Source: Collinsella sp. (GTDB lineage Bacteria; Actinomycetota; Coriobacteriia; Coriobacteriales; Coriobacteriaceae). Taken from it: a stretch of DNA of 40,659 nt. Positions 7,640 to 16,867 of this stretch are shown piece after piece; within the stretch, counting starts at the first letter, position 1, and each line of letters begins with the position of its first letter. The notes under the pieces are model-generated. The model did no database searches. It worked only from the letters and a program-made list of their open reading frames with translations, and was not told the DNA's origin. Location: NCBI GenBank assembly GCA_019414345.1, contig DXMF01000048.1, positions 1 through 40,659 of the forward strand, written 5' to 3'. Position numbers and translations under genes: made by a program.

Positions 7640-8986
7640 CTACTCGAAGCTCAGCTGCTCCAGACGATCGAAGACCGTGTCGATGCGGGTGAGGAAGTCC
7701 CACGGATTAAAGATCTCGTCGAGCTTCTCCTGGCTGACGGTGCAGCGCGGATCAGCCTCGAGACGCTCCTTAAAGGTGGGACCGGAGACGCAATCCTGCA
7801 CCTCGTGCCAGGTAGCCATGGCGTTTTCCTGCACGATCGCATAGGCATCTTCGCGGGTGATGCCCGTATCGACGAGGGCCAGCAGGACCTTGGAGGAGAA
7901 GATGAGACCGCGAGTCTTGTTGAGGTTGGCCATCATGCGAGCCGGATACAGCTGCAGGCCGTCGATAACGCGAATGAGACACTGGAACATGTGGTCGAGC
8001 GCGATGAAGCTATCGGCCTGGGCGACGCGCTCGGCAGAGGAGTGCGAAATGTCGCGCTCGTGCCACAGGGCGACATTGTCGAAGGCGACCTGGGCGTTGG
8101 ACTTCACGATGCGCGACAGGCCGCAGACCTTCTCCATGGTGATCGGGTTGCGCTTGTGCGGCATGGCGGAGCTGCCCTTTTGACCCTTGCGGAACGGCTC
8201 CTCGGCCTCGAGCGTATCGGTCTTCTGCAGATTGCGAACCTCGGTAGCGATGCGCTCGCAGGTGGCCGCCGTGGTGGCGAGGACGCCGGCGAGGTAGGCA
8301 TGATGGTCGCGGGAGATGACCTGCGTGGACAGCGGGTCGTGGACCAGACCCAGGTGCTCGCAGACGTACTCCTCGACAAACGGCTCGATGGAGCTGTACG
8401 TGCCGACCGCGCCCGAGATGGCACCGAAGGCAACGTTCTTGCGGGCATCCTCAAGACGATCCAGATCGCGCTTGAGCTCCCAGGCCCAAGAGCCAAACTT
8501 CATGCCGAAGGTCATCGGCTCGGCGTGGATGCCATGAGTGCGGCCGGCACAGAGCGTATTGCGCTCCTCAAAGGCGCGACGCTTGCAAATCTCGCCGAGC
8601 TTCTTGACGTCCTCGATGATCAAGTCGCAGGCCTGGGTGAGCTGGTAGCACAGAGCCGTGTCGCCCAGATCGGAGCTGGTCATGCCATAGTGAACCCAGC
8701 GGCTGGGCTTGGGGTCGCCCTCGGGCACATCGGCGTCGATGTACTCCTTCATGTTGGTAAGGAAGGCAATAACGTCGTGGCGCGTGACTTCCTCGATCTC
8801 GTCGACCTTTGCCTTCTCAAAGTTGGCGTGGTCGCGGATCCACTGGGCTTCGTCTTTAGAAATGCCGATCTTACCGAGCTCCGCCTGGGCCTCGCAGGCC
8901 AGAACCTCGATCTCCTGCCAAATGGCGTACTTGTTCTCGAGGGAGAAGATGTGTCCCATCTCCGGGCGGGTATAGCGATCGATCAT
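7640..8986 (-). CDS. purB: Adenylosuccinate lyase
   Basis: PurB cleaves SAICAR to AICAR and adenylosuccinate to AMP, releasing fumarate in both cases, in de novo purine synthesis and the AMP branch. The 448-aa protein has the superfamily signature KGSSAMPHKRNP, the HYGMTSSDLGDT region, and the AGRTHGIHAEPMTFG segment with the catalytic His. Length and order fit the long form of bacterial PurB. The ATG at 8986 has AAGGAG five bases upstream, so the longer open frame from 9052 was not used. It is a single-gene unit about 4.2 kb from purC, on the same strand. Confidence 0.95.
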   Translation of the reverse strand: MIDRYTRPEMGHIFSLENKYAIWQEIEVLACEAQAELGKIGISKDEAQWIRDHANFEKAKVDEIEEVTRHDVIAFLTNMKEYIDADVPEGDPKPSRWVHYGMTSSDLGDTALCYQLTQACDLIIEDVKKLGEICKRRAFEERNTLCAGRTHGIHAEPMTFGMKFGSWAWELKRDLDRLEDARKNVAFGAISGAVGTYSSIEPFVEEYVCEHLGLVHDPLSTQVISRDHHAYLAGVLATTAATCERIATEVRNLQKTDTLEAEEPFRKGQKGSSAMPHKRNPITMEKVCGLSRIVKSNAQVAFDNVALWHERDISHSSAERVAQADSFIALDHMFQCLIRVIDGLQLYPARMMANLNKTRGLIFSSKVLLALVDTGITREDAYAIVQENAMATWHEVQDCVSGPTFKERLEADPRCTVSQEKLDEIFNPWDFLTRIDTVFDRLEQLSFE

Positions 8987-9097
8987 AGCGGCTCCTTTTT
9001 GGTTATTGGCACGTTGGTCGTAACCCAACCATTGTACCGTGCGCAGGTGCAAGTATGGGCAGCAGGCATTAACCTAACATTTTGCCGCAAGAGCGGC

Positions 9098-9205
9098 CAT
9101 GGGGACATCCGCGTATTTGCTTCGCAAATCCGCACCGGCTTCAGGCGAGCCCCTCAGCCTCACGAAGCCGCGGGGGAAGACTTTGTTGAATTGGCCGTCC
9201 CCATG
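9098..9205. repeat. Inverted-repeat-bounded element, first half-copy of the tRNA-Gly module
   Basis: CATGGGGAC (9098-9106) and GTCCCCATG (9197-9205) are exact inverted repeats around 90 bases. Inside, 9102-9147 is a 46-bp stretch identical to 9233-9278 and containing the small hairpin ATTTGC-TTC-GCAAAT. There is no coding signal. It appears to be a truncated, flipped or decayed copy of the element next to tRNA-Gly. Confidence 0.6.
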
Positions 9206-9219
9206 TCTCCCGCACTCGA

Positions 9220-9360
9220 TGGAGCGGGCAACGGGACATCCGCGTATTTGCTTCGCAAATCCGCACCGGCTTCAGGCGCCTGTCGGCGCCTTCGCCTGCT
9301 CGCTACAAACGCTTCGCGTTTGCTTTACGCTCGCACCCTGTCGGGTTCGAGTCCCGGCGC
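9220..9360. repeat. tRNA-Gly tail module with hairpin insert
   Basis: Bases 9220-9237 repeat exactly the last 18 nt of tRNA-Gly as seen at 9412-9429, then break off in the T-arm. An insert of about 100 bases follows with small hairpins (ATTTGC-TTC-GCAAAT, AAACGC-TTC-GCGTTT and a CAGGCG/CGCCTG stem). It ends with a T-arm-like GGGTTCGAGTCCC in the opposite orientation (9343-9355). This is the same plan as beside tRNA-Lys, with different stems. Confidence 0.6.
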
Positions 9361-9365
9361 TTTAT

Positions 9366-9400
9366 TGAAAAAAGCACGGCACCGTAATGGTGCCGTGCTT
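9366..9400 (-). terminator. Terminator of tRNA-Gly
   Basis: A perfect 12-bp stem (9372-9383/9389-9400) with a 5-base loop is followed on the minus strand by six T's. It lies 12 bases past the tRNA 3' end. Confidence 0.85.
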
Positions 9401-9411
9401 GTGCTTCTAGC

Positions 9412-9486
9412 TGGAGCGGGCAACGGGACTCGAACCCGCGAGTGTCAGCTTGGGAAGCTGATGCCTTACCACTTGGCGATGCCCGC
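9412..9486 (-). tRNA. tRNA-Gly (anticodon CCC)
   Basis: On the minus strand this 75-nt cloverleaf starts GCGGGC and ends GCCCGC-T-CCA with the CCA encoded. The anticodon stem TCAGC/GCTGA encloses loop TTCCCAA, giving anticodon CCC, and the T-arm is CGGGTTCGAGTCCCG. It has its own promoter and terminator. Confidence 0.95.
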
Positions 9487-9499
9487 TTGTGTGTTGGCT

Positions 9500-9529
9500 A
9501 GTATAACGCGGTTGTCTTGTTCGATACAA
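9500..9529 (-). promoter_or_regulatory. Promoter of tRNA-Gly
   Basis: On the minus strand TTGTAT (9524-9529) and TATACT (9500-9505) are 18 bases apart. The tRNA 5' end is 13 bases beyond the -10 element. I see no other clear element between here and the adhesin start at 9784. Confidence 0.55.
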
Positions 9530-9783
9530 GGGTGGCGATGCTTGTTTTAGCTGTGGAGATTCGTTTGAAAATCGCATCAATTGTGGAGACGAGGACCTTT
9601 GGCCTCCTGTTCTCCTTATCTTCTACCTGCGCTTTTGCCTGATTGTTGTATTTGAGCTCAATTTGTCAGGAATTGGGCAAGCTTTTGGTCAGGCTCCGGT
9701 ACTTACCCGCATGAACCTCGGGGGTAGCCTCATCCTACGCGTCGCAACCTCCCCATGCGGCGCACGAGGGATAAGGAGCAGCC

Positions 9784-12700
9784 ATGTCCAACGCACCCAC
9801 GCACTCTGTCCACAGCGCAATCGCAACAGGTCCGCTGCTCCTGCTCCTCTTCCTGCTGTTCGGCTGCCTGGCACCGGGAGCCGCATTTGCCGTCGATGGC
9901 TACGACCAGCTCGGCTTCCGTACTATTAGCGATGATTGTGGGCCCTTCTTCATCGGCAAGTATGAAGCTCAAGACGCCTCGATTGCCTACTGCATGAACC
10001 AGGAACGCCCCGGGCCCACCAAGCCGGGCGGTCCATGGCTCAACTTTGATCAAGGCTGGGTGTGGCTCGACGACGAGTTCGCGGCAATCGTTTGTCACGG
10101 ATATCCCACCACCACGTCGTTTGGCGGTTACCATCTTTCACCCGATCGCGCCCGCGCCGCCACCCAGCTTGCCGTATGGATGCTCAACGGCACTACCCAT
10201 GTCGACGGCACCTACTCCTACACGACCGCTCAGGGCAAAACCAAGAGCGGGCACTTTACCGCCGACAATGAAGTCGTGGCGGCTGCGCGGTGGCTCCACG
10301 ACAGCGCAAAATCAGGAAGCATCAAAGCCGCTCCGCACCGCGCGCGGCGCTATATAGGAACCGTATCGGGCGGCAGCAAACGTCAAGACATGCTCTATGT
10401 ACTGCCGGCGGTCTCTGTTTCCTTCCAAAAGCAGTCTGCAAACGCTGCCATTACCAGCGGAAACAATACTTATCAGTTTGACGGGGCAACATTCGATGTT
10501 TTTGAGAGCGCCAGCGGCGCGCGTGTCGGCACCGTCCAGATGGACAGCAACGGTCGAGCGCAGGCAACACTCCTACCCAACACGGCATACTACCTAGTTG
10601 AGACAACAGCGCCAGCTGGTTATATCCCCCTGCACGATCGCATTGCCTTTACCACGACGAATAACGGCGGATACGTCACCATTGATGAACAACCCGGCAC
10701 CATTACCTTGCGCATTGTAAAGCTCGACGCCGCAACGAATGCAGGCCCCCAAGTTGGAGCTTCGCTCGCAGGAGCAGAATTCGTGTGCGTATCGCAATCA
10801 ACCCCTGGATGGACACAAACTCTCAGGACCGATGAAAGCGGTCGAGCTACCCTCACCGATGTCCCCCTGGGAACCTTTACCATCTATGAATCGAAGGCGC
10901 CCGAGGGCTATTTGCCCTCCGGTGACAGTTGGTCTTACACCGTTGGAGCCGACCAACTCGGCGATTCAGGCGTGGTCGAGATCGAATCTCGCGTTTCCAA
11001 TATCCCCATTGCGTTTGACCTTGAGATTTCCAAATTCAAGGACTACGGCAATAGCGATCAATCCGGCCTGGAGCAGCCGGCAGGAGATGTTGTCTTTGAG
11101 GTTGTCAGTAACAGCTCTCAGCAGGTTGTTGGCACACTGACTACAAACATCTATGGCTTTGCCTCCACCAAAGACCAGCCCGAAGCATGGTTCGGCACAG
11201 GCAAGCGACCAGCCGGTGTCCACGGAGCCGTCCCATACGACCGCGCCGGCTACACGGTTCGTGAGGTTCCGGAAACCGTCCCCGAGGGTTTTAAACGTGC
11301 GGGGGAATGGACCGTCGAGGCCAATCAGATTTCCGACGGCGCCGAGCTTCAATATATCGTGGACAACCACGCTCTGTCGACGCATCTCCAGATTGTAAAA
11401 CGCGATGCCCAAACAGGCGCCTCTGTTCCCCTAGCCGGATTCACCTTCCAACTCCTCGACAGCAATCACAAACCTGTCTCACAAACATGCTGGTATCCAG
11501 CACATAACGTAATGGACACCTTTACGACTGACGCGACCGGCACCGTCACACTGCCCGAATCGCTCGTGCCGGGCACCTATTATGTACGCGAAACCTCGGC
11601 CAAAGAGCCCTATCTTGTCGGCGGAGAGATCGAGGTAAACATACCCGCCGATATAAACCTAACGCCCGTTGCAATCGTCTCGTATTATGACCACGCCGCG
11701 ACCGGAAACATCAGGATCGTTAAAACCGATGCCGTAGACGGCAGCAGCCTCGCGGGCGCCATCTTTGAGATCCGTGCCTCAGGTGATATCGTGCGCCCCG
11801 ACGGTAGCATTGCCGCGCTCGACGGCGAGGCTGTCGCTACCGTCACGACGGATGAAACTGGAGAAGCACGCGCGGACGACCTCCCGCTGGGATCTGGCAC
11901 CGCACGCTACGAGGTTGTCGAGACTCAAGCGCCGACCGGCTTCTTGCTCGACCGGACGCATCATATCGTCGACCTTACCTATGCCGACCAGAAAACACCC
12001 GTTGTGGAAGCACGGCTTAACGTATCCGACGATTACACCAAGGTTGATATCTCCAAGGTCGATGCAAGCGGAGAGCAGGAAGTGAAAGGCGCACAGCTCA
12101 CCTTATATGGTCCCGATAAAACCGAAATAGACTCCTGGACCTCATCCGACAAGCCGCACCGCATCGAACATCTTGCACCCGGCACCTACTCGTTGCGCGA
12201 AACGATGTCTCCGCGGACCTATGACCTTGCCGAGGAGATAACGTTTGAAATAAAGGATACGGGAGAAGTCCAATCCGTCGCGATGAAGGATGCGCCCATC
12301 GAGATCAAAGGACAGGTCGACAAGCGTCAGGAACTTGTCCAACCTATCGGGAAGGGTCTGTTGGCTAACGGCGATGGAAAAAACCGCGGCGCGATGCAAA
12401 CCAATACGGATGGGCTTTTCTCCTATACCATCGATGCTCGAAACGATTCCGCTACTTGGGTTGATGAGTTTACGATTACCGATGATCTTGAGTGCGCCAA
12501 AGACGGCACGGCGAGATTCGTCTCAATCGAAACCCCCGTCGCCATCGGCGACCTCAACGGTCTGTGCAACGTGTGGTATCGCACGACGCCGTTGGACTCG
12601 ACAGACGTCGATGAGCCGGCAAACGCGACGCTTGACGATGGGCACGAAAAACCTTGGCTTGAGTCCGACGAAGTAAAAGAGAGTCTGGGTGAAGATTGCC

Positions 12701-13215
12701 GCCTCGTCGATTACGACGGGTGGCACCTATGGAAAGCAGATATCCCGACGGACAAGTCCGTCACGCTCGATACGAAAGAGATTGATCTTGCAGACAACGC
12801 CGTCATCACGGGCATCCGTTTTGAATACGGTGCGGCAGCCGCCGACTTTACAACCAGAAGCGAGGCGGGCTCTTGGACCCGGGATGACCTTAAAGACGAA
12901 CACGACGATCTTGACGATGCCAAGGCGGCCCTTAACTCGGATGCCCGAGGCGCAGTCGTGCACATGCAGGCAACGTCGGCTTATACGCCCCAAACCGCAC
13001 TCACCAACAGCGCGCGCGTCGATCTTTGCCGCAACGGCGGCGGCGATAAACTTGAGTCACATGACGAGGACCGTGTCATTCAACGCTGTACCCTACCGCA
13101 GGACCTACCGGCAACAGGATCAGTTCCCATCGCCGCTTGCATCACCGCGCTCCTGACCTCGGGTGCCGCAGCCCTATGGTTCGCTCGCCTTAGGTCGATC
13201 CCAAAGAAGCGCTAG
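9784..13215 (+). CDS. LPxTG-anchored thioester-domain adhesin with CnaB repeats
   Basis: This 1143-aa cell-wall protein probably attaches the bacterium to host or matrix surfaces. A signal peptide ends near AFA at residue 36. Residues 40-210 look like a class I thioester domain: Cys70 in AYCMNQ and Gln128 in ATQLAVW are the pair that form an internal thioester able to bond covalently to target amines. From about 225 to 840 come six Cna-B/SpaA-type repeats, each opening with a Lys-containing strand (RIVKLDA, QIVKRDA, RIVKTDA, DISKVDA) and closing with a Glu in a YxVxET- or YELRET-like strand; these Lys and Glu residues usually form isopeptide bonds. A 250-residue stalk domain follows, then sortase motif LPATG (1108-1112), a hydrophobic helix and a basic tail. 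AAGGAG lies six bases before the ATG. No sortase gene is in the window. It is monocistronic and convergent with the next gene. Confidence 0.9.
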   Translation: MSNAPTHSVHSAIATGPLLLLLFLLFGCLAPGAAFAVDGYDQLGFRTISDDCGPFFIGKYEAQDASIAYCMNQERPGPTKPGGPWLNFDQGWVWLDDEFAAIVCHGYPTTTSFGGYHLSPDRARAATQLAVWMLNGTTHVDGTYSYTTAQGKTKSGHFTADNEVVAAARWLHDSAKSGSIKAAPHRARRYIGTVSGGSKRQDMLYVLPAVSVSFQKQSANAAITSGNNTYQFDGATFDVFESASGARVGTVQMDSNGRAQATLLPNTAYYLVETTAPAGYIPLHDRIAFTTTNNGGYVTIDEQPGTITLRIVKLDAATNAGPQVGASLAGAEFVCVSQSTPGWTQTLRTDESGRATLTDVPLGTFTIYESKAPEGYLPSGDSWSYTVGADQLGDSGVVEIESRVSNIPIAFDLEISKFKDYGNSDQSGLEQPAGDVVFEVVSNSSQQVVGTLTTNIYGFASTKDQPEAWFGTGKRPAGVHGAVPYDRAGYTVREVPETVPEGFKRAGEWTVEANQISDGAELQYIVDNHALSTHLQIVKRDAQTGASVPLAGFTFQLLDSNHKPVSQTCWYPAHNVMDTFTTDATGTVTLPESLVPGTYYVRETSAKEPYLVGGEIEVNIPADINLTPVAIVSYYDHAATGNIRIVKTDAVDGSSLAGAIFEIRASGDIVRPDGSIAALDGEAVATVTTDETGEARADDLPLGSGTARYEVVETQAPTGFLLDRTHHIVDLTYADQKTPVVEARLNVSDDYTKVDISKVDASGEQEVKGAQLTLYGPDKTEIDSWTSSDKPHRIEHLAPGTYSLRETMSPRTYDLAEEITFEIKDTGEVQSVAMKDAPIEIKGQVDKRQELVQPIGKGLLANGDGKNRGAMQTNTDGLFSYTIDARNDSATWVDEFTITDDLECAKDGTARFVSIETPVAIGDLNGLCNVWYRTTPLDSTDVDEPANATLDDGHEKPWLESDEVKESLGEDCRLVDYDGWHLWKADIPTDKSVTLDTKEIDLADNAVITGIRFEYGAAAADFTTRSEAGSWTRDDLKDEHDDLDDAKAALNSDARGAVVHMQATSAYTPQTALTNSARVDLCRNGGGDKLESHDEDRVIQRCTLPQDLPATGSVPIAACITALLTSGAAALWFARLRSIPKKR

Positions 13216-13226
13216 CGCGATAAAAA

Positions 13227-13260
13227 AAGCGGGCGAGCCAGTCCCCCGGCTCGCCCGCTT
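13227..13260. terminator. Bidirectional terminator between adhesin and membrane protein
   Basis: A perfect 13-bp stem AAGCGGGCGAGCC/GGCTCGCCCGCTT (13227-13239/13248-13260) sits between two convergent genes. It has an A-run to the left and a T-rich run to the right, so it can end both transcripts. Confidence 0.85.
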
Positions 13261-13282
13261 TCAATCATTTAAATCGCCGTAT

Positions 13283-13501
13283 CTACTCTGCAGACGAAGA
13301 TCCACCATCAACGATTGTCTGCTCGGACTCAGGAATCCCATCGGCACCCGTGCTCTGTTCTTGCTCCACCTCTTCGCTGATTGCGGAGGCGGGGGTCGAG
13401 CCCTTCGCACCCACGATGTAGGCAGCCCCAAATCCTAACGCAATGGCGATCAAGGTCAAAATCACGTAGACAGGCCAATGGCGCTTAATATACGAAAACA
13501 C
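13283..13501 (-). CDS. Small single-helix membrane protein
   Basis: This 72-aa protein is not recognised. It has a short basic start, one hydrophobic helix at about 10-31 and an acidic Ser/Glu/Gln-rich tail of 40 residues predicted to lie outside the membrane. The start is GTG 13501 with AAGGAG five bases upstream. It begins 21 bases after the stop of the large M28-like membrane protein, so the two are very likely co-transcribed and may act together. Confidence 0.65.
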   Translation of the reverse strand: MFSYIKRHWPVYVILTLIAIALGFGAAYIVGAKGSTPASAISEEVEQEQSTGADGIPESEQTIVDGGSSSAE

Positions 13502-13522
13502 GTTGACTCCTTAGAGCTCCGT

Positions 13523-16500
13523 CTACGAACGGCGGATAACCTCGGTCACGACCTCGGATACCGTGGCAATGTTCGTCGGGTTGACATTGTGGGGCAGGTC
13601 GTCCTCGGTACGAGCGCAAGCCAGACGCGTGCCGTCCACGCCGGCGATGGTGAGGGCTCGGCGGCTCGCCTCGAGGGCGGCGTAGGCATCGGTCTTGGCA
13701 TAGGGCATCTCGAGCGCGCCACAATCGACATGGAACGACTTGCACACCTTGCTGACCAGGTTCATGATGCGGCGATCGCCCTTGAGCAGCTGCTGTTCGC
13801 CCTCAACCGTCACCACCGAAAGCCTACCGGCGCCGACGGATTCAAGATTGATGAAGAAGACGCCGCGGAGCTTATCGCGATGCGAAGCCAAGAAGGCCTT
13901 CATACCGGAGCCATCACAATCCGAGGCGCCCGTTGCCACAAACCAGATATCGTGACCGAGCAGCTCATCGTCGCCCATAGAGGCGACAGCCGAGAGCATA
14001 TCTTCGGAAGAAGCGCCGTCGGAAGACGTAGCGCCGCCCTTCCAGCCATCGTTATCGTCCTCGAAATTATCCCACGAACCGATGCCGCGACCGGACTTCT
14101 TGGCATCGTAATCGTCTTCGACGCCCAGCCAGTCACTCATGCTGTCCTGTTCGTTTTTCTTTTTACGACCGAACAGGCCGCCCAGGCCGCGCTTGCGAGA
14201 CTTGGGTGCCGCAGGAGCGGGAGCCGAAATGGTCTCGATCGGCTGTGCGCCCGACGCAACGGGCATAGGAGGCGCAACGGGTGCCGATGTGGGTTCGGGA
14301 CCCTGAGCGGTAGCAAAGGGGTCGTTGACCTGTGCGGAGGGATCGGGAAGGTCGAACAGCGACGTGCGAGACGCAACGTTTGCCTGCTTCATAGACGGCA
14401 GCGACGGATCGGGGACCGAAGCCAGCGGAGACGAGGAAGGTGCAGGCGACGGTGCCGACGCCGGATCGGGAACATTCATCTGCGGACGCGGCGATGCCTG
14501 GGAGGAAATCTGGGCCATAAGGGAATCGACCGTTTCGTCCTGGGTGGGAGCGACATTGGCAACCGTGGCACCGGAACCACTCGGAGTCGGCATGGTGAAA
14601 CTCTGCGTGGAGTAAGGCCTCGACTCATTTGTCTCGGGAGCCTCGGAAACCGCAGGCACTTCCTCCTGCTCGACCTCGGTCGAATCATCTTGCTCGGCTG
14701 CCGCGTACTGCTCTTCGTCAGAGTTGACCTCGACGGGCTCGTCCTCGGTCGCATTCTGAATTTCGGCAGCATCAATGGGCTCGCCATCGCCCGCCGCGTC
14801 GTCCTGCTCATCGGAAGCAGGAAGGGGCTCGGCAATCGCGGTACCTTGCTTTTCAAACGTTATCGTGGAATCGAACTGCGCGGCATCAAACGACATGGTG
14901 CTATCGACGTGCTGCTGAGCCTCGAAAGACGTTGTAGCTTCGGCAGCGTCGACGGGTACGGACTGCATAGCCTCGTTCTGCTCGAACTCTTGCGCCGCGC
15001 GCTCACGTGCCGCCTCGGCTGCCTGCTGCTGAGCGATAGCCTCCTGCTCGGCAGCCTCGCGTGCGGCAGCGCGCTTCTCCTCGAAATCGTCGACAAATTT
15101 CTTGCCCTTTGCAAGCGCACCCTTAAAGAAGTTGGAAGCGCTGGCGCCAATCGACGAGAACGCGGATGCAATGTCGGCATGGGGCGTTGCCGCGGGAATC
15201 TCGGCCGAGAAATCAGTATCGCTCTCGTAAGACACGCGCCTCGGCTGTTCAACGTAATCGTCGTCAGACTCGTCCGCAACGTCTTGCGCCGGCGCGGCGG
15301 GAGCCAAAATGTCCAGTCCTGCCGCGGGATCGATCGCGGACACCGCCTCGGGCTCGGCAACGGCAGCGGCAACCGCGGCAGACTCATCATCCACGGTGAC
15401 AGCGGGCGCAGGTGCAGCCACGACGGGGGCAGGCTCGGGCTCAAACGTCGGCTCCTCGCCCTCCTCGTAATCGAGCGTGCAGGACTCGGGAAGCATTCCG
15501 AGCGCACGGATGGCATCCGAACCAAAGCGGATGTTGCCGGCGGCATTGCGATAGAGCTTGGGCTCGGGCTCGGCCGCGACAGGCTCCTCCACCGGCTCGG
15601 CAGCGGAAACCTCGTCATTGAACTCTTCGGCCTGGACAGCCTGATTCTGATCCTCGGGCACAATGGCGCCAATCAGTGTCTCGTCGGCAGACGCACCCTC
15701 AAAGCCCTCGATCTGCTCGTCGAAAGCCTCGCCCTGTTCGGGCTCGGTTTGAGCGTCGGGAGCAATCGGCTGACCGAACTCGTCCTCAGCGTAGGTAGGC
15801 TCTTCATACTCGATGGTGTTACCGTAGTCGTTTTGCTGCTGGGCCGCGGCATACTCCGCCGCTGCGCGCGCCATTTCCTCGGCACGACGCTTCTGCTCCC
15901 CAAAATAGGTATCGAACGGAACATCGTCGGGAAACTCGTTTTCGCCCTGGAAGGGAGCAACGTTGTCCATAACGCCGAGCATAGCGGCGACAGAGGACTT
16001 GTTGCACACCGCGCCGGACGTATAGGGAAGAATATGGCGGTTAGAGATGATGTTTGCCGCGTTGGCAAGTGCAACGAGGGAAGCGAGGATCGCGACAATC
16101 CACAGCAGAACCTTGAGCGCGCCGGGGAGCGGCAGGATACGCAGGATGGCAACGGCAGCGGGGGCAACCGTGGCAACGGGCAACAGCTTGGCGATGAGCG
16201 CACGATACGAAGCATAGGGCTCGCGGGCGAGCAGCTCAGCACGGGGAGAGTCGTAGTGTGCGACAACGACCACCGGGCGGTTGCGCGGAGACGCGAGCGG
16301 GCCCGAGGCCTTGTGGTAGGCGATGACATTTTGGCTCACGCCCGTCTTGCCCAGGCGCGAAACCACGGGGTGCCCTGTGCGTTCGAGCACGTAAAGAACG
16401 GCGCCGACAATGGCCAGTAAGGTGCCGACCAAGCCGATACCGCCACCGATGCCCATCAGCAGGGCACCGGCAAACGCAAGAATACCGGTAACGGCAAATG

Positions 16501-16669
16501 CCAACCTACTGGGCGCCGGGGCATTGAACTCCTGAACCTCGGGATCAAAGCCGTGGTTGCGGAAGATCTGAGCGATATCCTCGGCCGCCAAGCGCTCTTC
16601 TTCGCTGCATGCCGGCGTAATGCCGGTGTTCTGCAGCAGGTGGTTAATATAGTTCTGGGTGTTCGCCAT
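13523..16669 (-). CDS. Membrane protein with split M28-peptidase-like domain
   Basis: This 1048-aa protein combines four apparent hydrophobic segments (about 57-95 and 160-205) with two pieces of an M28-like zinc peptidase fold. The first piece (about 110-240) has VVVVAHYDS with His138 and Asp140. The second (about 899-1048) has FVATGASDCDG, FINLESVGAG and a late His1027. Between them lies about 650 residues rich in Ala, Glu, Pro and Ser, with little predicted globular structure and a basic KSRKRGLGGLFGRKKK patch near its end. The expected metal-bridging Asp appears to be Cys222-Asn223 and the expected Glu-Glu catalytic pair appears to be Ser916-Asp917, so activity is doubtful. The start is ATG 16669 with GGAG five bases upstream; earlier in-frame starts lack this. 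It is first in an operon with the 72-aa protein. Confidence 0.75.
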   Translation of the reverse strand: MANTQNYINHLLQNTGITPACSEEERLAAEDIAQIFRNHGFDPEVQEFNAPAPSRLAFAVTGILAFAGALLMGIGGGIGLVGTLLAIVGAVLYVLERTGHPVVSRLGKTGVSQNVIAYHKASGPLASPRNRPVVVVAHYDSPRAELLAREPYASYRALIAKLLPVATVAPAAVAILRILPLPGALKVLLWIVAILASLVALANAANIISNRHILPYTSGAVCNKSSVAAMLGVMDNVAPFQGENEFPDDVPFDTYFGEQKRRAEEMARAAAEYAAAQQQNDYGNTIEYEEPTYAEDEFGQPIAPDAQTEPEQGEAFDEQIEGFEGASADETLIGAIVPEDQNQAVQAEEFNDEVSAAEPVEEPVAAEPEPKLYRNAAGNIRFGSDAIRALGMLPESCTLDYEEGEEPTFEPEPAPVVAAPAPAVTVDDESAAVAAAVAEPEAVSAIDPAAGLDILAPAAPAQDVADESDDDYVEQPRRVSYESDTDFSAEIPAATPHADIASAFSSIGASASNFFKGALAKGKKFVDDFEEKRAAAREAAEQEAIAQQQAAEAARERAAQEFEQNEAMQSVPVDAAEATTSFEAQQHVDSTMSFDAAQFDSTITFEKQGTAIAEPLPASDEQDDAAGDGEPIDAAEIQNATEDEPVEVNSDEEQYAAAEQDDSTEVEQEEVPAVSEAPETNESRPYSTQSFTMPTPSGSGATVANVAPTQDETVDSLMAQISSQASPRPQMNVPDPASAPSPAPSSSPLASVPDPSLPSMKQANVASRTSLFDLPDPSAQVNDPFATAQGPEPTSAPVAPPMPVASGAQPIETISAPAPAAPKSRKRGLGGLFGRKKKNEQDSMSDWLGVEDDYDAKKSGRGIGSWDNFEDDNDGWKGGATSSDGASSEDMLSAVASMGDDELLGHDIWFVATGASDCDGSGMKAFLASHRDKLRGVFFINLESVGAGRLSVVTVEGEQQLLKGDRRIMNLVSKVCKSFHVDCGALEMPYAKTDAYAALEASRRALTIAGVDGTRLACARTEDDLPHNVNPTNIATVSEVVTEVIRRS

Positions 16670-16867
16670 GTGCGCTCCACATCCATAATCCGACAAATAG
16701 GCCCAATGCATGCACATTAGAACCGTATATAGTCGAAAGTATACCCCGAGCGAGCGCAAACGACCGAATTCGGGCCATCTTAACGCCCCGAGCGGACAAG
16801 GATATAGCCTAATCTCCATATCGGACTAAAATCATGGCAGCAAACCACCTTCTCATGCGAGGACTCT

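Noticed and set aside
7805..9550. A 581-codon open frame across purB, the repeats and tRNA-Gly
   Set aside because: It runs antisense through a certain gene and a tRNA, so it is not coding.
13478..16420. A 980-codon open frame antisense to the M28-like gene
   Set aside because: It has no recognisable domain, its composition mirrors the GC-rich sense gene, and the sense frame has a ribosome site, membrane helices and M28-like motifs.
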